A stretch of 40,629 bases of DNA, taken from an uncultured Mycoplasmatota bacterium. GTDB taxonomy: Bacteria > Bacillota_I > Bacilli_A > RF39 > UBA660. The position numbers and the translations under genes are program-made. The stretch lies in the NCBI GenBank assembly GCA_948466395.1, contig CAOKAG010000008.1, positions 1-40,629 on the forward strand, read 5' to 3'. Below are positions 25,441 through 33,919 of this stretch, one piece after another (within the stretch, counting starts at the first letter, position 1; every line of letters begins with the position of its first letter). The notes beneath the pieces were generated by a model. The model was not told the DNA's origin, ran no database searches, and saw only the letters and a program-made list of their open reading frames with translations.

Positions 25441-26388
25441 ATGAAACATGAGAATAAAAAGAAATGGTATCAACAAGCTAGTAATTGGCTTATTATTGGG
25501 GCTTGTATTATTTTGATTCCAATTATTATCATGAATTTAAGTATTATGTTTCAAGCTAAAGCTAACACAAATAAAGTTCCAAGTGTGTTTGGTATTAAGC
25601 CCTTTATGGTATTATCTGGATCAATGGAAGCTGAAATAAAAAAAGGTGATTTAATTATCACCAAAGAAATTAATCCAGAAGAATTAGAAATAGGAAAAGT
25701 AATCGCTTTTAGAGATGCAGCTGGAACCGTTACCACTCATCGAATCATCGATATTGTTGAAAAAGATGGAGAGTCTTTCTTCATTACTAAGGGTGATAAT
25801 AACTCTACTCAAGATCGTAATTTGGTAAGTTTAAAAGATGTCGAAGGGATTTATTTGTTTAGAATTCCAGGCATTGGTTCTATGATGAAATCTTTATCTC
25901 AAACTACGACGATAATTATTTTGGTTTTAATTATTACGGTTATATTTATTATAGGTTTTATTCTTTCTAATAAAAAATATGTAGAAGAAGAACGAGCTGA
26001 ATTTTTAGAATATAAGCGTAGAAAAGAAATGGAAGCACGAAGACGTGAAAGTATGAGAAGAGCGAATCCAAATTATAATCAAAATCAAAGAGTGGTTCGT
26101 CCTTCTAATCGAAATCCAAATCAGAATCGTGATTTAAATCGACAAAAGTTGAATAATAGTCAAAGTCAATATAGAAATAGAAATGACGTTAGAAGTGATA
26201 GAGGTGTTCGAATGCGTGATGAACAAGTTCGAGTATCCAATAATAATAATAATAATAATAGTAATTACAGAACTTCTAGACCAAATTCATCAAATAATAT
26301 GAATCGAAATTATAGACAAAATAATAAAAATCATTATAATAATAGTTATAGTCCTAAAAATGACTCGGAAAATCGACGAAGCCGTTAA
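25441..26388 (+). CDS. SipW-type signal peptidase I with Asn/Arg-rich tail
   Basis: This is an ER/archaeal-type signal peptidase of the SipW class, which in Bacillus processes TasA-type secreted proteins. The first membrane helix is at about 15-36. The catalytic region has VLSGSMEAEIKKGD (Ser61), THRI (His100) and KGDNN (Asp119), the Ser-His-Asp arrangement of SipW rather than Ser-Lys. A second helix lies at about 155-178. The tail, about 130 residues, is unusual: positively charged and then very rich in Asn, Arg and Gln, with a poly-Asn run. GGGGGGTG is seven bases before the ATG, and the gap from the lipoprotein gene is 13 bases. Its substrate is most likely the TasA-like protein encoded next. 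Confidence 0.9.
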   Translation: MKHENKKKWYQQASNWLIIGACIILIPIIIMNLSIMFQAKANTNKVPSVFGIKPFMVLSGSMEAEIKKGDLIITKEINPEELEIGKVIAFRDAAGTVTTHRIIDIVEKDGESFFITKGDNNSTQDRNLVSLKDVEGIYLFRIPGIGSMMKSLSQTTTIIILVLIITVIFIIGFILSNKKYVEEERAEFLEYKRRKEMEARRRESMRRANPNYNQNQRVVRPSNRNPNQNRDLNRQKLNNSQSQYRNRNDVRSDRGVRMRDEQVRVSNNNNNNNSNYRTSRPNSSNNMNRNYRQNNKNHYNNSYSPKNDSENRRSR

Positions 26389-26402
26389 AAAGAAGTTGAG
26401 AA

Positions 26403-26457
26403 TTCTAAAAATTATTTTAGAAAGATAATCCCTGATAAACCCTTTTTTAAGAGTTTA
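26403..26457 (+). other. Two intercistronic hairpins before the TasA-like gene
   Basis: TTCTAAAA/TTTTAGAA (26403-26410 and 26415-26422) is a perfect 8-bp stem with an ATTA loop. TAAACCCTT/AAGAGTTTA (26436-26444 and 26449-26457) pairs with one mismatch around TTTT. Neither has a T run after it. They may set mRNA ends or stability between the peptidase and the subunit gene. Confidence 0.5.
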
Positions 26458-26491
26458 TATAAAGAATTGATGATAGGGGGAGGTGAAAAAA

Positions 26492-27634
26492 ATGAAAAAG
26501 AAAATGACAGTTTTAGGTGGATTATTACTTGCTGCTTTAGTATCAGCTTATTCAGTATGTGGAACTTATGCTAAATATATTTCAAGTATTGATTTTGCAG
26601 ATGAAGCTAGAGTTGCTAAATGGGAATTTAAAGTAAATGGAGAAGATCCAGCAGCTTTTAATAACTTTGATATTGATTTATTCAAAGATTCTTATGAAAT
26701 AGAGAATATTAATCACCAATTTGTTGTATCAAGTGAACCAGGCGTTAAAGTAGTTGCTCCAGGAACTGAAGGAGAATATGCATTAGCATTAACTGGTACA
26801 GCTGAAACAAACTATACTGTTTTGTTAGATAATGTTGAAGTTGCAAACACTATTAAAACAACAGATAAAGATGGTAAAGAATATAGTCCTATCAAATTTA
26901 GTTTAACTGTTGGAACTGATGAAGTTGTAAGTAATGTAAGTATCGACGATTTAAAAGTTGAATTAGAAAAACTATATAATGGTCAAGCTGTTTATCCTGC
27001 AAATCACACTTTAAATGAAGAATTAGTGATTTCTTGGAAATGGGATTTCGAACAACCTGTACCAGATACTATTACTGATGCTGATGCCATTGCTGCTTAT
27101 AAAGCTGAATATAATGCATTAGATACTTATCTTGCTCAAGAACAAGGAACGGTTAGTGTTAAGTTTGGTGTAACTATTACACAAACTCAAGATGAAGCTA
27201 CTGTTACATCTAATAATACAACTTTAGCTACAACTATTAACACTAAAATTGATTCTGCAGATTTAAAAACATTAAAATCTTGGGGTTATGATGCAGCATT
27301 ATCTAGAAATGTAAAATCTGAAGTTACTGGTAATACATTAGCGTTAACTGGTTCTATTAATTTTACATCTAAAGATGAAGGCTTCAGTAGTAATGTTGCT
27401 GATAGAACAGGATATTATTATCCAGTAACTATTAAAGCAACTCAAGATTCTACAATAACATATAGCCAAAATCCTACTAAAACAGAATCTATCAAAGCTG
27501 GAGAAAGTTTAACTATTCTTTATGCTTTAAATTCAGAATCTAATGCTAAACAATCTACAATTACTATTACAGATAATAATGGTAATACTAACACTTATAC
27601 AGTAGATTATACTGGATTAAATTTTGTAAAATAG
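26492..27634 (+). CDS. TasA/camelysin-like secreted fibre subunit
   Basis: The ATG at 26492 has GGGGGAGGTGA just upstream; the in-frame GTG at 26483 is part of that site. The 380-residue product starts MKKKMTVLGGLLLAALVSAY, followed by GTYAKYISS, the SipW-cognate signal-peptide pattern. After it comes AKWEFKVNGED, a beta-sandwich with VVAPGTEGEYALALTGTAE (compare LKPGDKLTKDF of TasA), and an ISWKWDFEQ block. TasA forms extracellular fibres in Bacillus biofilms by donor-strand exchange. Cys residues are absent from the mature part. Its place just after a SipW gene, the flanking hairpins and its strong ribosome binding site suggest it is the abundant subunit of the locus. Family assignment rests on pattern and context, as identity to TasA is low. 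Confidence 0.85.
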   Translation: MKKKMTVLGGLLLAALVSAYSVCGTYAKYISSIDFADEARVAKWEFKVNGEDPAAFNNFDIDLFKDSYEIENINHQFVVSSEPGVKVVAPGTEGEYALALTGTAETNYTVLLDNVEVANTIKTTDKDGKEYSPIKFSLTVGTDEVVSNVSIDDLKVELEKLYNGQAVYPANHTLNEELVISWKWDFEQPVPDTITDADAIAAYKAEYNALDTYLAQEQGTVSVKFGVTITQTQDEATVTSNNTTLATTINTKIDSADLKTLKSWGYDAALSRNVKSEVTGNTLALTGSINFTSKDEGFSSNVADRTGYYYPVTIKATQDSTITYSQNPTKTESIKAGESLTILYALNSESNAKQSTITITDNNGNTNTYTVDYTGLNFVK

Positions 27635-27650
27635 TAGAAAAATGTTATTA

Positions 27651-27705
27651 GGAAGTTATTTAACTTCCAATTAAATCTATGAATTAGTCGTAGATTTAAT
27701 TGGAA
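27651..27705 (+). other. Overlapping hairpins after the TasA-like gene
   Basis: GGAAGTTA/TAACTTCC (27651-27658 and 27661-27668) is an 8-bp stem. A 15-bp perfect stem (27665-27679 with 27691-27705, TTCCAATTAAATCTA arm) has an 11-base loop. They overlap by four bases, so they cannot both form fully. No T run follows; AAATTAAATTTTG is next. Stems of this strength are typical of partial terminators or mRNA-stabilising structures in operons with one abundant product. Confidence 0.75.
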
Positions 27706-27732
27706 ATTAAATTTTGAAGGGGGATGATGATT

Positions 27733-30700
27733 ATGACCAGAGGTTTTGATTATGAAGAGTATCATAACAATGATGATAAAAATGAAAAAAAATTAAATAA
27801 GCGAAAAGTAATAACCATGATTATTATCATAATCATCATTATTTTATTACTTATAACAAGTTGTAGTTGTACTTCTGGCTTTTTTGGAAGAATTGGTAAT
27901 CCTTTCGGAAACGAAGGAGAACATACTGTTGAACCAGATACTAATGATAAGGAAGTTATTCGAAATAAATATTTAAAATTTGATTCAGATAATGTAGAGA
28001 TGTCTTTAAGTGATTTAAATTATAAACTTTCTTATTCCTATGAATATATTATACCCAAAAGTTTAACTTGTACTACAAGTGATGCAACCATTGCTACTTG
28101 TTATGTAGAAAATGGTTATGTGGTCATTAATCCTAAAAGTGAAGGAACTGTTACCGTTACTTTATCAGGAGAAGCTAATGATAAGAAATACGAAGCGACG
28201 GCTACTGTTACTATTACCAGTCCTAAACGTTATATTCAACTATCCGATGATAAGGGAACCATTGATTTAAGAAAAACTTCTATTAAAAGAATTACTTTTG
28301 ATTTAATTGGATTAGATGGTGAAGTGAAGGTTTCATCAAGTAATGAGAAAGTGGCTCGTGTTCATTTGAGTAAAGAAGGGGTTATTACCATTACTGGTAA
28401 AGCTGTAGGAACGTCTGATATCATTGTTACTTTGGAGTATAATGGCAAAGTGTATGAAGCGATCTATCGATTAACCGTCATAAATGGGTCACAAGGTCCA
28501 AGTGTAAAACCAGGAAATCCAAATCAACCTAATGAGCCAAATGGAGAGATTAAAAGTAGTGATAGTTCATTAAGAGTATTAAAACCGAATCATGGAAGCA
28601 TTGATTTTAATTCTACGACTTATAATTATACCATGGGCTTCTCATGGTGGAGATGGCATTTAGGTTTTACAGCGATACCAAATAGTGATAAGGCAACCGT
28701 TCAATATTTTTATAACGGAAATGTTGTAGAAGATTTAGATCGACTTAAATTAAACGTTGGGGAAAATATTGTACGAATTGTAGTGACCGCCGAAGATGGA
28801 AGTACCTCTATTTATGAGGTTGTCATTAATCGAGCTCAATCTAGTAATAATTATTTAAAGAAATTAGAAACCAGTGTAGGACAGTTAACACCAAGTTTTG
28901 ATAAACAAAAATTACATTATGAATTGTTGGTTGGAAACAGTGTAGAAAAATTAACGTTAAATGCTGTTCCTTATCGAAAAAAATCAACGGTTTATTATAC
29001 TTTTAACGGTCAGAGTGTAGGATCACTTAATGATTTAAAATTAAATGTAGGTGTGAATACAGTTACTATTACAGTGGTTGCTCCAGATGGTAAAAGTGTA
29101 CGAGTTTATGATGTAAAAATTATTCGAGAGAAAGCAAGCAGTGAATTAGATAGTGACAATACTTTAAAAACATTAAATGTTTCTAAAGGTGACCCTCTTC
29201 ATTTCGATCCAATGAATAATGGTCCTTATTATGTTAATGTTGGAGCTGGGGTTAGTGATGTTGCTGTTACAGCGATTCCCAATAGTGATAAAATAAAAGA
29301 TATTACTTATACTTTTAATGGTCAAAAAATTGATTCTTTGGATTCTTTGAATTTAAAGAATGGCGATAATAAGTTAGAAATTACTATTACTGCTGAAGAT
29401 GGAAGTCAAAGAACGTATGTGGTCATTATTAATAAAGCCGCAAAAGATAATTCAAATACTTTAATGATGATTACGACTAATAAGGGAACCCTTACTCCAG
29501 CGTTTGATTCAAATCATAGTCATTATAAAGTTTATGTTAAAGAAAGTGATCAATTTATTACTTTAACTGCTACAACAACTGATAAAAACGCAACTTTATC
29601 TTATATTTATAACAATAATAAGGTAAATAGTTTAACGGATTTAAAATTAGAAGAAGGAACCAATACCGTTCAGATTTTAGTAACAAGTGAATCGGGTGTG
29701 GCTAGAACATACATTGTTGATATTATTAAACCAGTTTCGCCAAAGAGTAATAATAATTATCTTGAAAAAATAGAAACCGAACCAAATTTAAATATTACTT
29801 TTGATAAAGAAACGAAAGATCCTATTCGAGTAAGTGTTAAAAGTGATGTTGATAAAATTAATTTAAAAGGTATTCCAGAGGACAAAGAACATGCTCAGGT
29901 TAAATACATTGTTGGAAATGAAGTTTTTGATGATTTAAATGATTTACCTCTTCATTTAGGAGACAATGAGATTATTATAAGAGTTACGGCTGAGGATGGA
30001 AGCACTCGAGATTATCAAGTCATTATTAATCGTTCTGATTTGTCTTTGGAAAGCTTAAAAGATAGTTATAAAAAGTTAGATGCTTTATTTAATAAAGATC
30101 AATTAACGTATCAAATTGAATTAGATTCTAGTAAAGATAAAATTAGTATTTATCCAGAATTTAAAAAAGATTTAAATGTGACTTTTAAAGTTTGTAAAGT
30201 TATAGATGGGGCAGAAAAGGATTGTCAATCTCGTACAGACTTAAATGATGTTCCACTTGATTATGGTACAAATCGTGTGTTTATCACTTTGGAAAAAGAT
30301 GGCGAATCTAAGAGTTATGTTGTTGCTGTTTATCGTACGCCATTGAGTACAGAAAATCGATTGGATTCGATTGAAGTAAAAGATGATTCATCCCTTACTT
30401 TAAAACCAGAGTTTCATCCTGATTTAAATGATTATACACTTAATGTTCCTTATGATAAAAAAGAGATTACTTTAGAGGTTACGAAAAAAGATCCAAATAG
30501 TAAAGTGACAGTTGAGTACGAATACAACGGTGTTAAATATGATCGTTTGGAAGATTTACCTCTTAAAGAAGGTAAAAATGATATAAAAATTATTGTAACA
30601 AGTGAATCTGGAGAAGAGAATGTTTATACTGTTCATGTTCATCGTCCAACACGAGTAATTGAATTTGAAAGAACGTCGTATGATTTACCTATTGGAAAAA

Positions 30701-32220
30701 ATCATACTCTTCCTTATAAAATATATGAAATTGACTCAGATGGTAATCGTGAAGATGTGACAGAAAAAGTAAGTTATAAAGAAGTAGAAGCTCTTTTTGA
30801 AGATTCGGTTTTAAGTGAAGTCGCTGTTATAGAAAATGGTTGGATTCAAATTAAACCAAATGCTCAAGATTTAAACAAAGAAACTTCTTTAAAGGTTTCT
30901 TATGATGGAAAAGAAGCAACGGTACAGATTCGATTTATTAAAGAAGACTATTATGTTTCTTCTCCAAGTTTAGATTATCAAATGAGTGTATCTAGCTCAG
31001 ATCTTGTTAATAATGTTAAAGAAATTACTCTTAATACAAATTTATTTAGTAAGTTAGTTACAAAAGAAATAAATGGTAATGCTTTAATTCTTAAATCAGA
31101 TCAAGATAAATATATTAAAATTGAAATCGTAAGCGGTTCAGAATTGGTTACTCTGGATTATAAAGAAACGAATGAAATGGGACCTAATTCTTTAGCTCTT
31201 CTAGTTACAGCTTTAAAAGAAGGAACCGTTAAATTTAAAGTGACGATGGGAGCTTATGGAAATGTTTTAACCGAACCTAATCAAAGTCTAGACATTACTT
31301 TAACGATTGTTAAGAAAAAAGTCTTAGTTCTAGATGGAAATGGTGGAATTTACAACTTGCTTACGAATCGATACACTTTCTTAATTGGTGAAAATGAAAG
31401 TGTGGATTTAAGTGAATATGTTGTTCCATATAAGGAAAGTGATGTACCTTGTCAAGTCTACAAGTTCTTGGGATACAGTCAAAATAAAGAAAGCAAGGTT
31501 GCTGATCAAGGGTTAGAAGTACAAGAAATTGACAATCAAAAAGTGGTTTCTTATCTTGTTAAGGATTTAGAAAAAGATTTAACTTTATATGCTATTTATA
31601 GTGAAGAATTAGAAGAGAAGGAACCAGAAAAGAAAGAGTTATGGTTAGTGGATATTCCATTGTTCCATAATGAAGAATATTTTAGTAAATATAATGAAGA
31701 TAAAGTGATTTATCCAGGTGCAAAAGGTTATTATACAGAAAAAATAAAAAATGAAACAGATAAAACTATAACGATTACCAATTTAATCTTAAAGGAAGAT
31801 ACTATTTGTATTCCAAATAAAGGATGTTTAAATATGGGATATGTTATCAGATTTTATCCAAAAGAAGATACAAGAGCGACTTATTTAATTGGAGGAGAAA
31901 ATAAATATGAAGTATTGAATAAGAAAGCTTTTAGTATAAATGATAGTGAAAATTATCGAAATATGAGTACAAATGATGTTTTAGGAACGAGAGGTGCCAG
32001 TCGATTAAATATCAGTAATCAATCTATTGTTTTGAAACCGAATGAAGAAATAGAGTTGTATATTGCATGGGAATGGACCTTTGATACAGGAGAGGTGTCT
32101 GATGATCTTTTAGATACACAGATTGGAGAGTATGCCAGTCGAATTGAAGATACTTTAAATGATCGTTATCGTTTCTATTTAGGTTTTCAGTTTGAAGTAG
32201 AAGACGTTTGTGCTCCATAA
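27733..32220 (+). CDS. Giant membrane-anchored stalk protein: cadherin-like repeats and TasA-like C-terminus
   Basis: ATG 27733 is preferred because GAAGGGGG ends nine bases before it; ATGs at 27724 and 27727 abut the site. Of 1495 residues, 1-28 are charged and cytoplasmic, and 29-43 are a helix (mostly Ile/Leu) ending TSCSC, possibly a lipobox. Two Big_2-like domains follow (about 78-162 and 166-253), then a Pro/Asn linker. Seven cadherin-like beta-sandwich repeats (PF12733-like, about 275-975) have a recurring YxFNGxxVxSLNDLKLNxGxN core and an ITVTAEDGSxRxYxVxINR end. An irregular Ig-like part follows, then a FLGYS...LTLYAIYSE module (about 1190-1295) of the InlB-repeat kind. A final domain (about 1303-1495) has PGAKGYY, TNLILKEDT, IAWEWTFDTGE and LGFQFEVED, which match the TasA-like subunit's ISWKWDFE pattern. 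I infer a tethered stalk presenting a fibre-compatible tip. Confidence 0.85.
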   Translation: MTRGFDYEEYHNNDDKNEKKLNKRKVITMIIIIIIIILLLITSCSCTSGFFGRIGNPFGNEGEHTVEPDTNDKEVIRNKYLKFDSDNVEMSLSDLNYKLSYSYEYIIPKSLTCTTSDATIATCYVENGYVVINPKSEGTVTVTLSGEANDKKYEATATVTITSPKRYIQLSDDKGTIDLRKTSIKRITFDLIGLDGEVKVSSSNEKVARVHLSKEGVITITGKAVGTSDIIVTLEYNGKVYEAIYRLTVINGSQGPSVKPGNPNQPNEPNGEIKSSDSSLRVLKPNHGSIDFNSTTYNYTMGFSWWRWHLGFTAIPNSDKATVQYFYNGNVVEDLDRLKLNVGENIVRIVVTAEDGSTSIYEVVINRAQSSNNYLKKLETSVGQLTPSFDKQKLHYELLVGNSVEKLTLNAVPYRKKSTVYYTFNGQSVGSLNDLKLNVGVNTVTITVVAPDGKSVRVYDVKIIREKASSELDSDNTLKTLNVSKGDPLHFDPMNNGPYYVNVGAGVSDVAVTAIPNSDKIKDITYTFNGQKIDSLDSLNLKNGDNKLEITITAEDGSQRTYVVIINKAAKDNSNTLMMITTNKGTLTPAFDSNHSHYKVYVKESDQFITLTATTTDKNATLSYIYNNNKVNSLTDLKLEEGTNTVQILVTSESGVARTYIVDIIKPVSPKSNNNYLEKIETEPNLNITFDKETKDPIRVSVKSDVDKINLKGIPEDKEHAQVKYIVGNEVFDDLNDLPLHLGDNEIIIRVTAEDGSTRDYQVIINRSDLSLESLKDSYKKLDALFNKDQLTYQIELDSSKDKISIYPEFKKDLNVTFKVCKVIDGAEKDCQSRTDLNDVPLDYGTNRVFITLEKDGESKSYVVAVYRTPLSTENRLDSIEVKDDSSLTLKPEFHPDLNDYTLNVPYDKKEITLEVTKKDPNSKVTVEYEYNGVKYDRLEDLPLKEGKNDIKIIVTSESGEENVYTVHVHRPTRVIEFERTSYDLPIGKNHTLPYKIYEIDSDGNREDVTEKVSYKEVEALFEDSVLSEVAVIENGWIQIKPNAQDLNKETSLKVSYDGKEATVQIRFIKEDYYVSSPSLDYQMSVSSSDLVNNVKEITLNTNLFSKLVTKEINGNALILKSDQDKYIKIEIVSGSELVTLDYKETNEMGPNSLALLVTALKEGTVKFKVTMGAYGNVLTEPNQSLDITLTIVKKKVLVLDGNGGIYNLLTNRYTFLIGENESVDLSEYVVPYKESDVPCQVYKFLGYSQNKESKVADQGLEVQEIDNQKVVSYLVKDLEKDLTLYAIYSEELEEKEPEKKELWLVDIPLFHNEEYFSKYNEDKVIYPGAKGYYTEKIKNETDKTITITNLILKEDTICIPNKGCLNMGYVIRFYPKEDTRATYLIGGENKYEVLNKKAFSINDSENYRNMSTNDVLGTRGASRLNISNQSIVLKPNEEIELYIAWEWTFDTGEVSDDLLDTQIGEYASRIEDTLNDRYRFYLGFQFEVEDVCAP

Positions 32221-32238
32221 GAAAATTAGGGGGGAAAA

Positions 32239-33261
32239 ATGAAAGTAGTAAAAAGGGTTTTAGTAACCTTTATAACCACTTTATTGGTTGTATTGTTAGT
32301 CATTAATGTTTATAGTTTCATTTCTATAAAATTAATGAAAAAAGATTTGGCTACTGTTTTTGGTTATTCCACTTTGGAAGTCGTTAGTGGATCAATGGAA
32401 CCAACGATTCATATTGGAGATTTGATTTTTATTGATACTAAGTCAAAGGATTTTAATGTCAATGATATTGTGACCTTTTATGATCAACAAGGAAATTTTG
32501 TGACTCATCGAATTGTTTCTATTAATAATGGTAGAGTTGTAACAAAAGGAGATAACAATAATTCTATTGATGAGAGTTTTTCAGTAGATAAAATTGTGGG
32601 GAAATGTATTTTTGTTGTTAATAATGGTGGCAAGATTATAAGTGCATTTAGAAGTCCTTTAGCCATTGGCATGATTTTTGTGACAGGAGTACTAGCTTGT
32701 ATTTATTTAAGCTTAGATAAGAATGGTAAGCCAATACTTACTAAGGAAGAGAGGGAATTGGAAATGTTTAAGAAAAACAAAAAATTTGTTGGTTTTGAAG
32801 AAAACGATGCGTATAATGAATTTGATGAAGAACTTGATTTACAACTTGATGAAGATTATGATGAATTGAATGGTACTGAGGAAGATTCATTTGATTATTA
32901 CAATGAACAGGGTATGGATGAGTGTTATTACGAAGAAGAGGAAGAATTACAATTAGAAGAAGTGGTTAAGGAAATTGAAGATAATAAGGAGAGCAATAGT
33001 ATGAGTAATATTACTACTTTAGAAGAATTCAGAAAATACAAAGAAGAAAAGGAACTTGAAGAATTTAGAAAATACAAAGAAGAAAAAGAACTTGAAGAAT
33101 TTAGAAAATATAAAGAAGAAAAAGAACTTCAAGAATTTAAACAATATGAAGCTTCTATGAAAAAGAATAATTATCGTCCATCAGAAAACAGAAAAAACAA
33201 TTATCATAAAAACTCTAATGGATATAAAAAATATCATAATGATTATAAAAAGAAAAATTAG
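32239..33261 (+). CDS. Second SipW-type signal peptidase I, acidic repeat tail
   Basis: A 340-residue ER-type signal peptidase distinct from the one at 25441. Helix 1 is at about 7-30, and the catalytic sequence is VVSGSMEPTIHIGD (Ser52), THRI (His90) and KGDNNNS (Asp105). Helix 2 lies at about 138-158. The tail (about 175-340) is acidic up to about 255 (DEELDLQLDEDYDELNGTEE), followed by EEFRKYKEEKEL repeated three times and a Lys/Asn/Tyr-rich end. GGGGGGAAAA stands just before the ATG, 18 bases after the giant gene. Opposite tail charge from the first peptidase (acidic versus basic) could let the two enzymes interact or select different substrates. The genes after it encode its probable substrates. 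Confidence 0.9.
   Translation: MKVVKRVLVTFITTLLVVLLVINVYSFISIKLMKKDLATVFGYSTLEVVSGSMEPTIHIGDLIFIDTKSKDFNVNDIVTFYDQQGNFVTHRIVSINNGRVVTKGDNNNSIDESFSVDKIVGKCIFVVNNGGKIISAFRSPLAIGMIFVTGVLACIYLSLDKNGKPILTKEERELEMFKKNKKFVGFEENDAYNEFDEELDLQLDEDYDELNGTEEDSFDYYNEQGMDECYYEEEEELQLEEVVKEIEDNKESNSMSNITTLEEFRKYKEEKELEEFRKYKEEKELEEFRKYKEEKELQEFKQYEASMKKNNYRPSENRKNNYHKNSNGYKKYHNDYKKKN
33022..33147 (+). repeat. 36-bp tandem repeat in the tail of the second SipW
   Basis: Three full units (33022-33057, 33058-33093, 33094-33129) of GAAGAATTYAGAAAATA-type sequence are followed by a degenerate fourth (33130-33147). Each unit encodes EEFRKYKEEKEL. Confidence 0.9.
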
Positions 33262-33271
33262 GTGAAGAAAA

Positions 33272-33904
33272 ATGAAAGGGTTACTACATAGTAAAAGATT
33301 TAAAAGTAATTTAGGAAAATGGTTATGTATGTATGTTGGAGTATTACTTCTTCTTACAACTGTAGTAACCTATTCTAAATTTATAACAGACATGCAAGGG
33401 GATGATGAGGAAAGTAAACCAGCTAAGTTTAATGTAGATGTTATTGGCTATGGCACAAAGTTAGAAGAAACACCTGAAGGAACAACTATTTATGATGCTG
33501 GATTACAAAGACCCAATGCTCCGTTGACCTATTATTTAAAAATTAATACAGAATTTGAAGTTGCCACTATTTTAACACTTAATGCAACCATTCAGTCTGA
33601 ATTTAATTTAATCAGTGTTACTGAACTAAAAAATGATAAAGAACGATTGTTATGTGATAGTAGTGATAAAGATGATACAAATGATTGTGATGTTATTATT
33701 ACAGAAGATAATAATAAATATTATGTTTTAAATCAATCTAAGATTTATCCTCAAAAAGATCGTCCTTTGAAATCTGAAATCATTTATAAAATTGTGGTTA
33801 AATATGATAATAAAGATGATAAGGATTATAAAAAATTTGAAGCTTATGAACAAAGTAAAAGTATTATCGATATTAATTATCGCGCAGAACAAATTATTAA
33901 ATAG
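33272..33904 (+). CDS. SipW-dependent TasA-like minor subunit
   Basis: AGGTGAAGAAA precedes the ATG, 10 bases after the second SipW gene. The 210-residue product has a long basic N-region (MKGLLHSKRFKSNLGK), a hydrophobic core LCMYVGVLLLLTTVV, then TYSKFITD, a SipW-cognate signal pattern. The mature part starts PAKFNVDVIGYG, a beta-rich domain of TasA/camelysin type (LTYYLKINTEFEVATILTLN), and ends with DINYRAEQIIK. A Cys pair (LLCDSSDKDDTNDCDV) frames an acidic loop, possibly a disulfide. It is probably a minor or accessory fibre subunit processed by the peptidase encoded upstream. Confidence 0.75.
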   Translation: MKGLLHSKRFKSNLGKWLCMYVGVLLLLTTVVTYSKFITDMQGDDEESKPAKFNVDVIGYGTKLEETPEGTTIYDAGLQRPNAPLTYYLKINTEFEVATILTLNATIQSEFNLISVTELKNDKERLLCDSSDKDDTNDCDVIITEDNNKYYVLNQSKIYPQKDRPLKSEIIYKIVVKYDNKDDKDYKKFEAYEQSKSIIDINYRAEQIIK

Positions 33905-33919
33905 TTGGAGGTGATTTGG

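Noticed and set aside
27817-27873. Giant stalk protein as a definite lipoprotein
   Set aside because: TSCSC follows a very long Ile/Leu helix with a 28-residue charged N-region, longer than usual lipoprotein signals. A plain membrane anchor is equally likely, so I did not call it.
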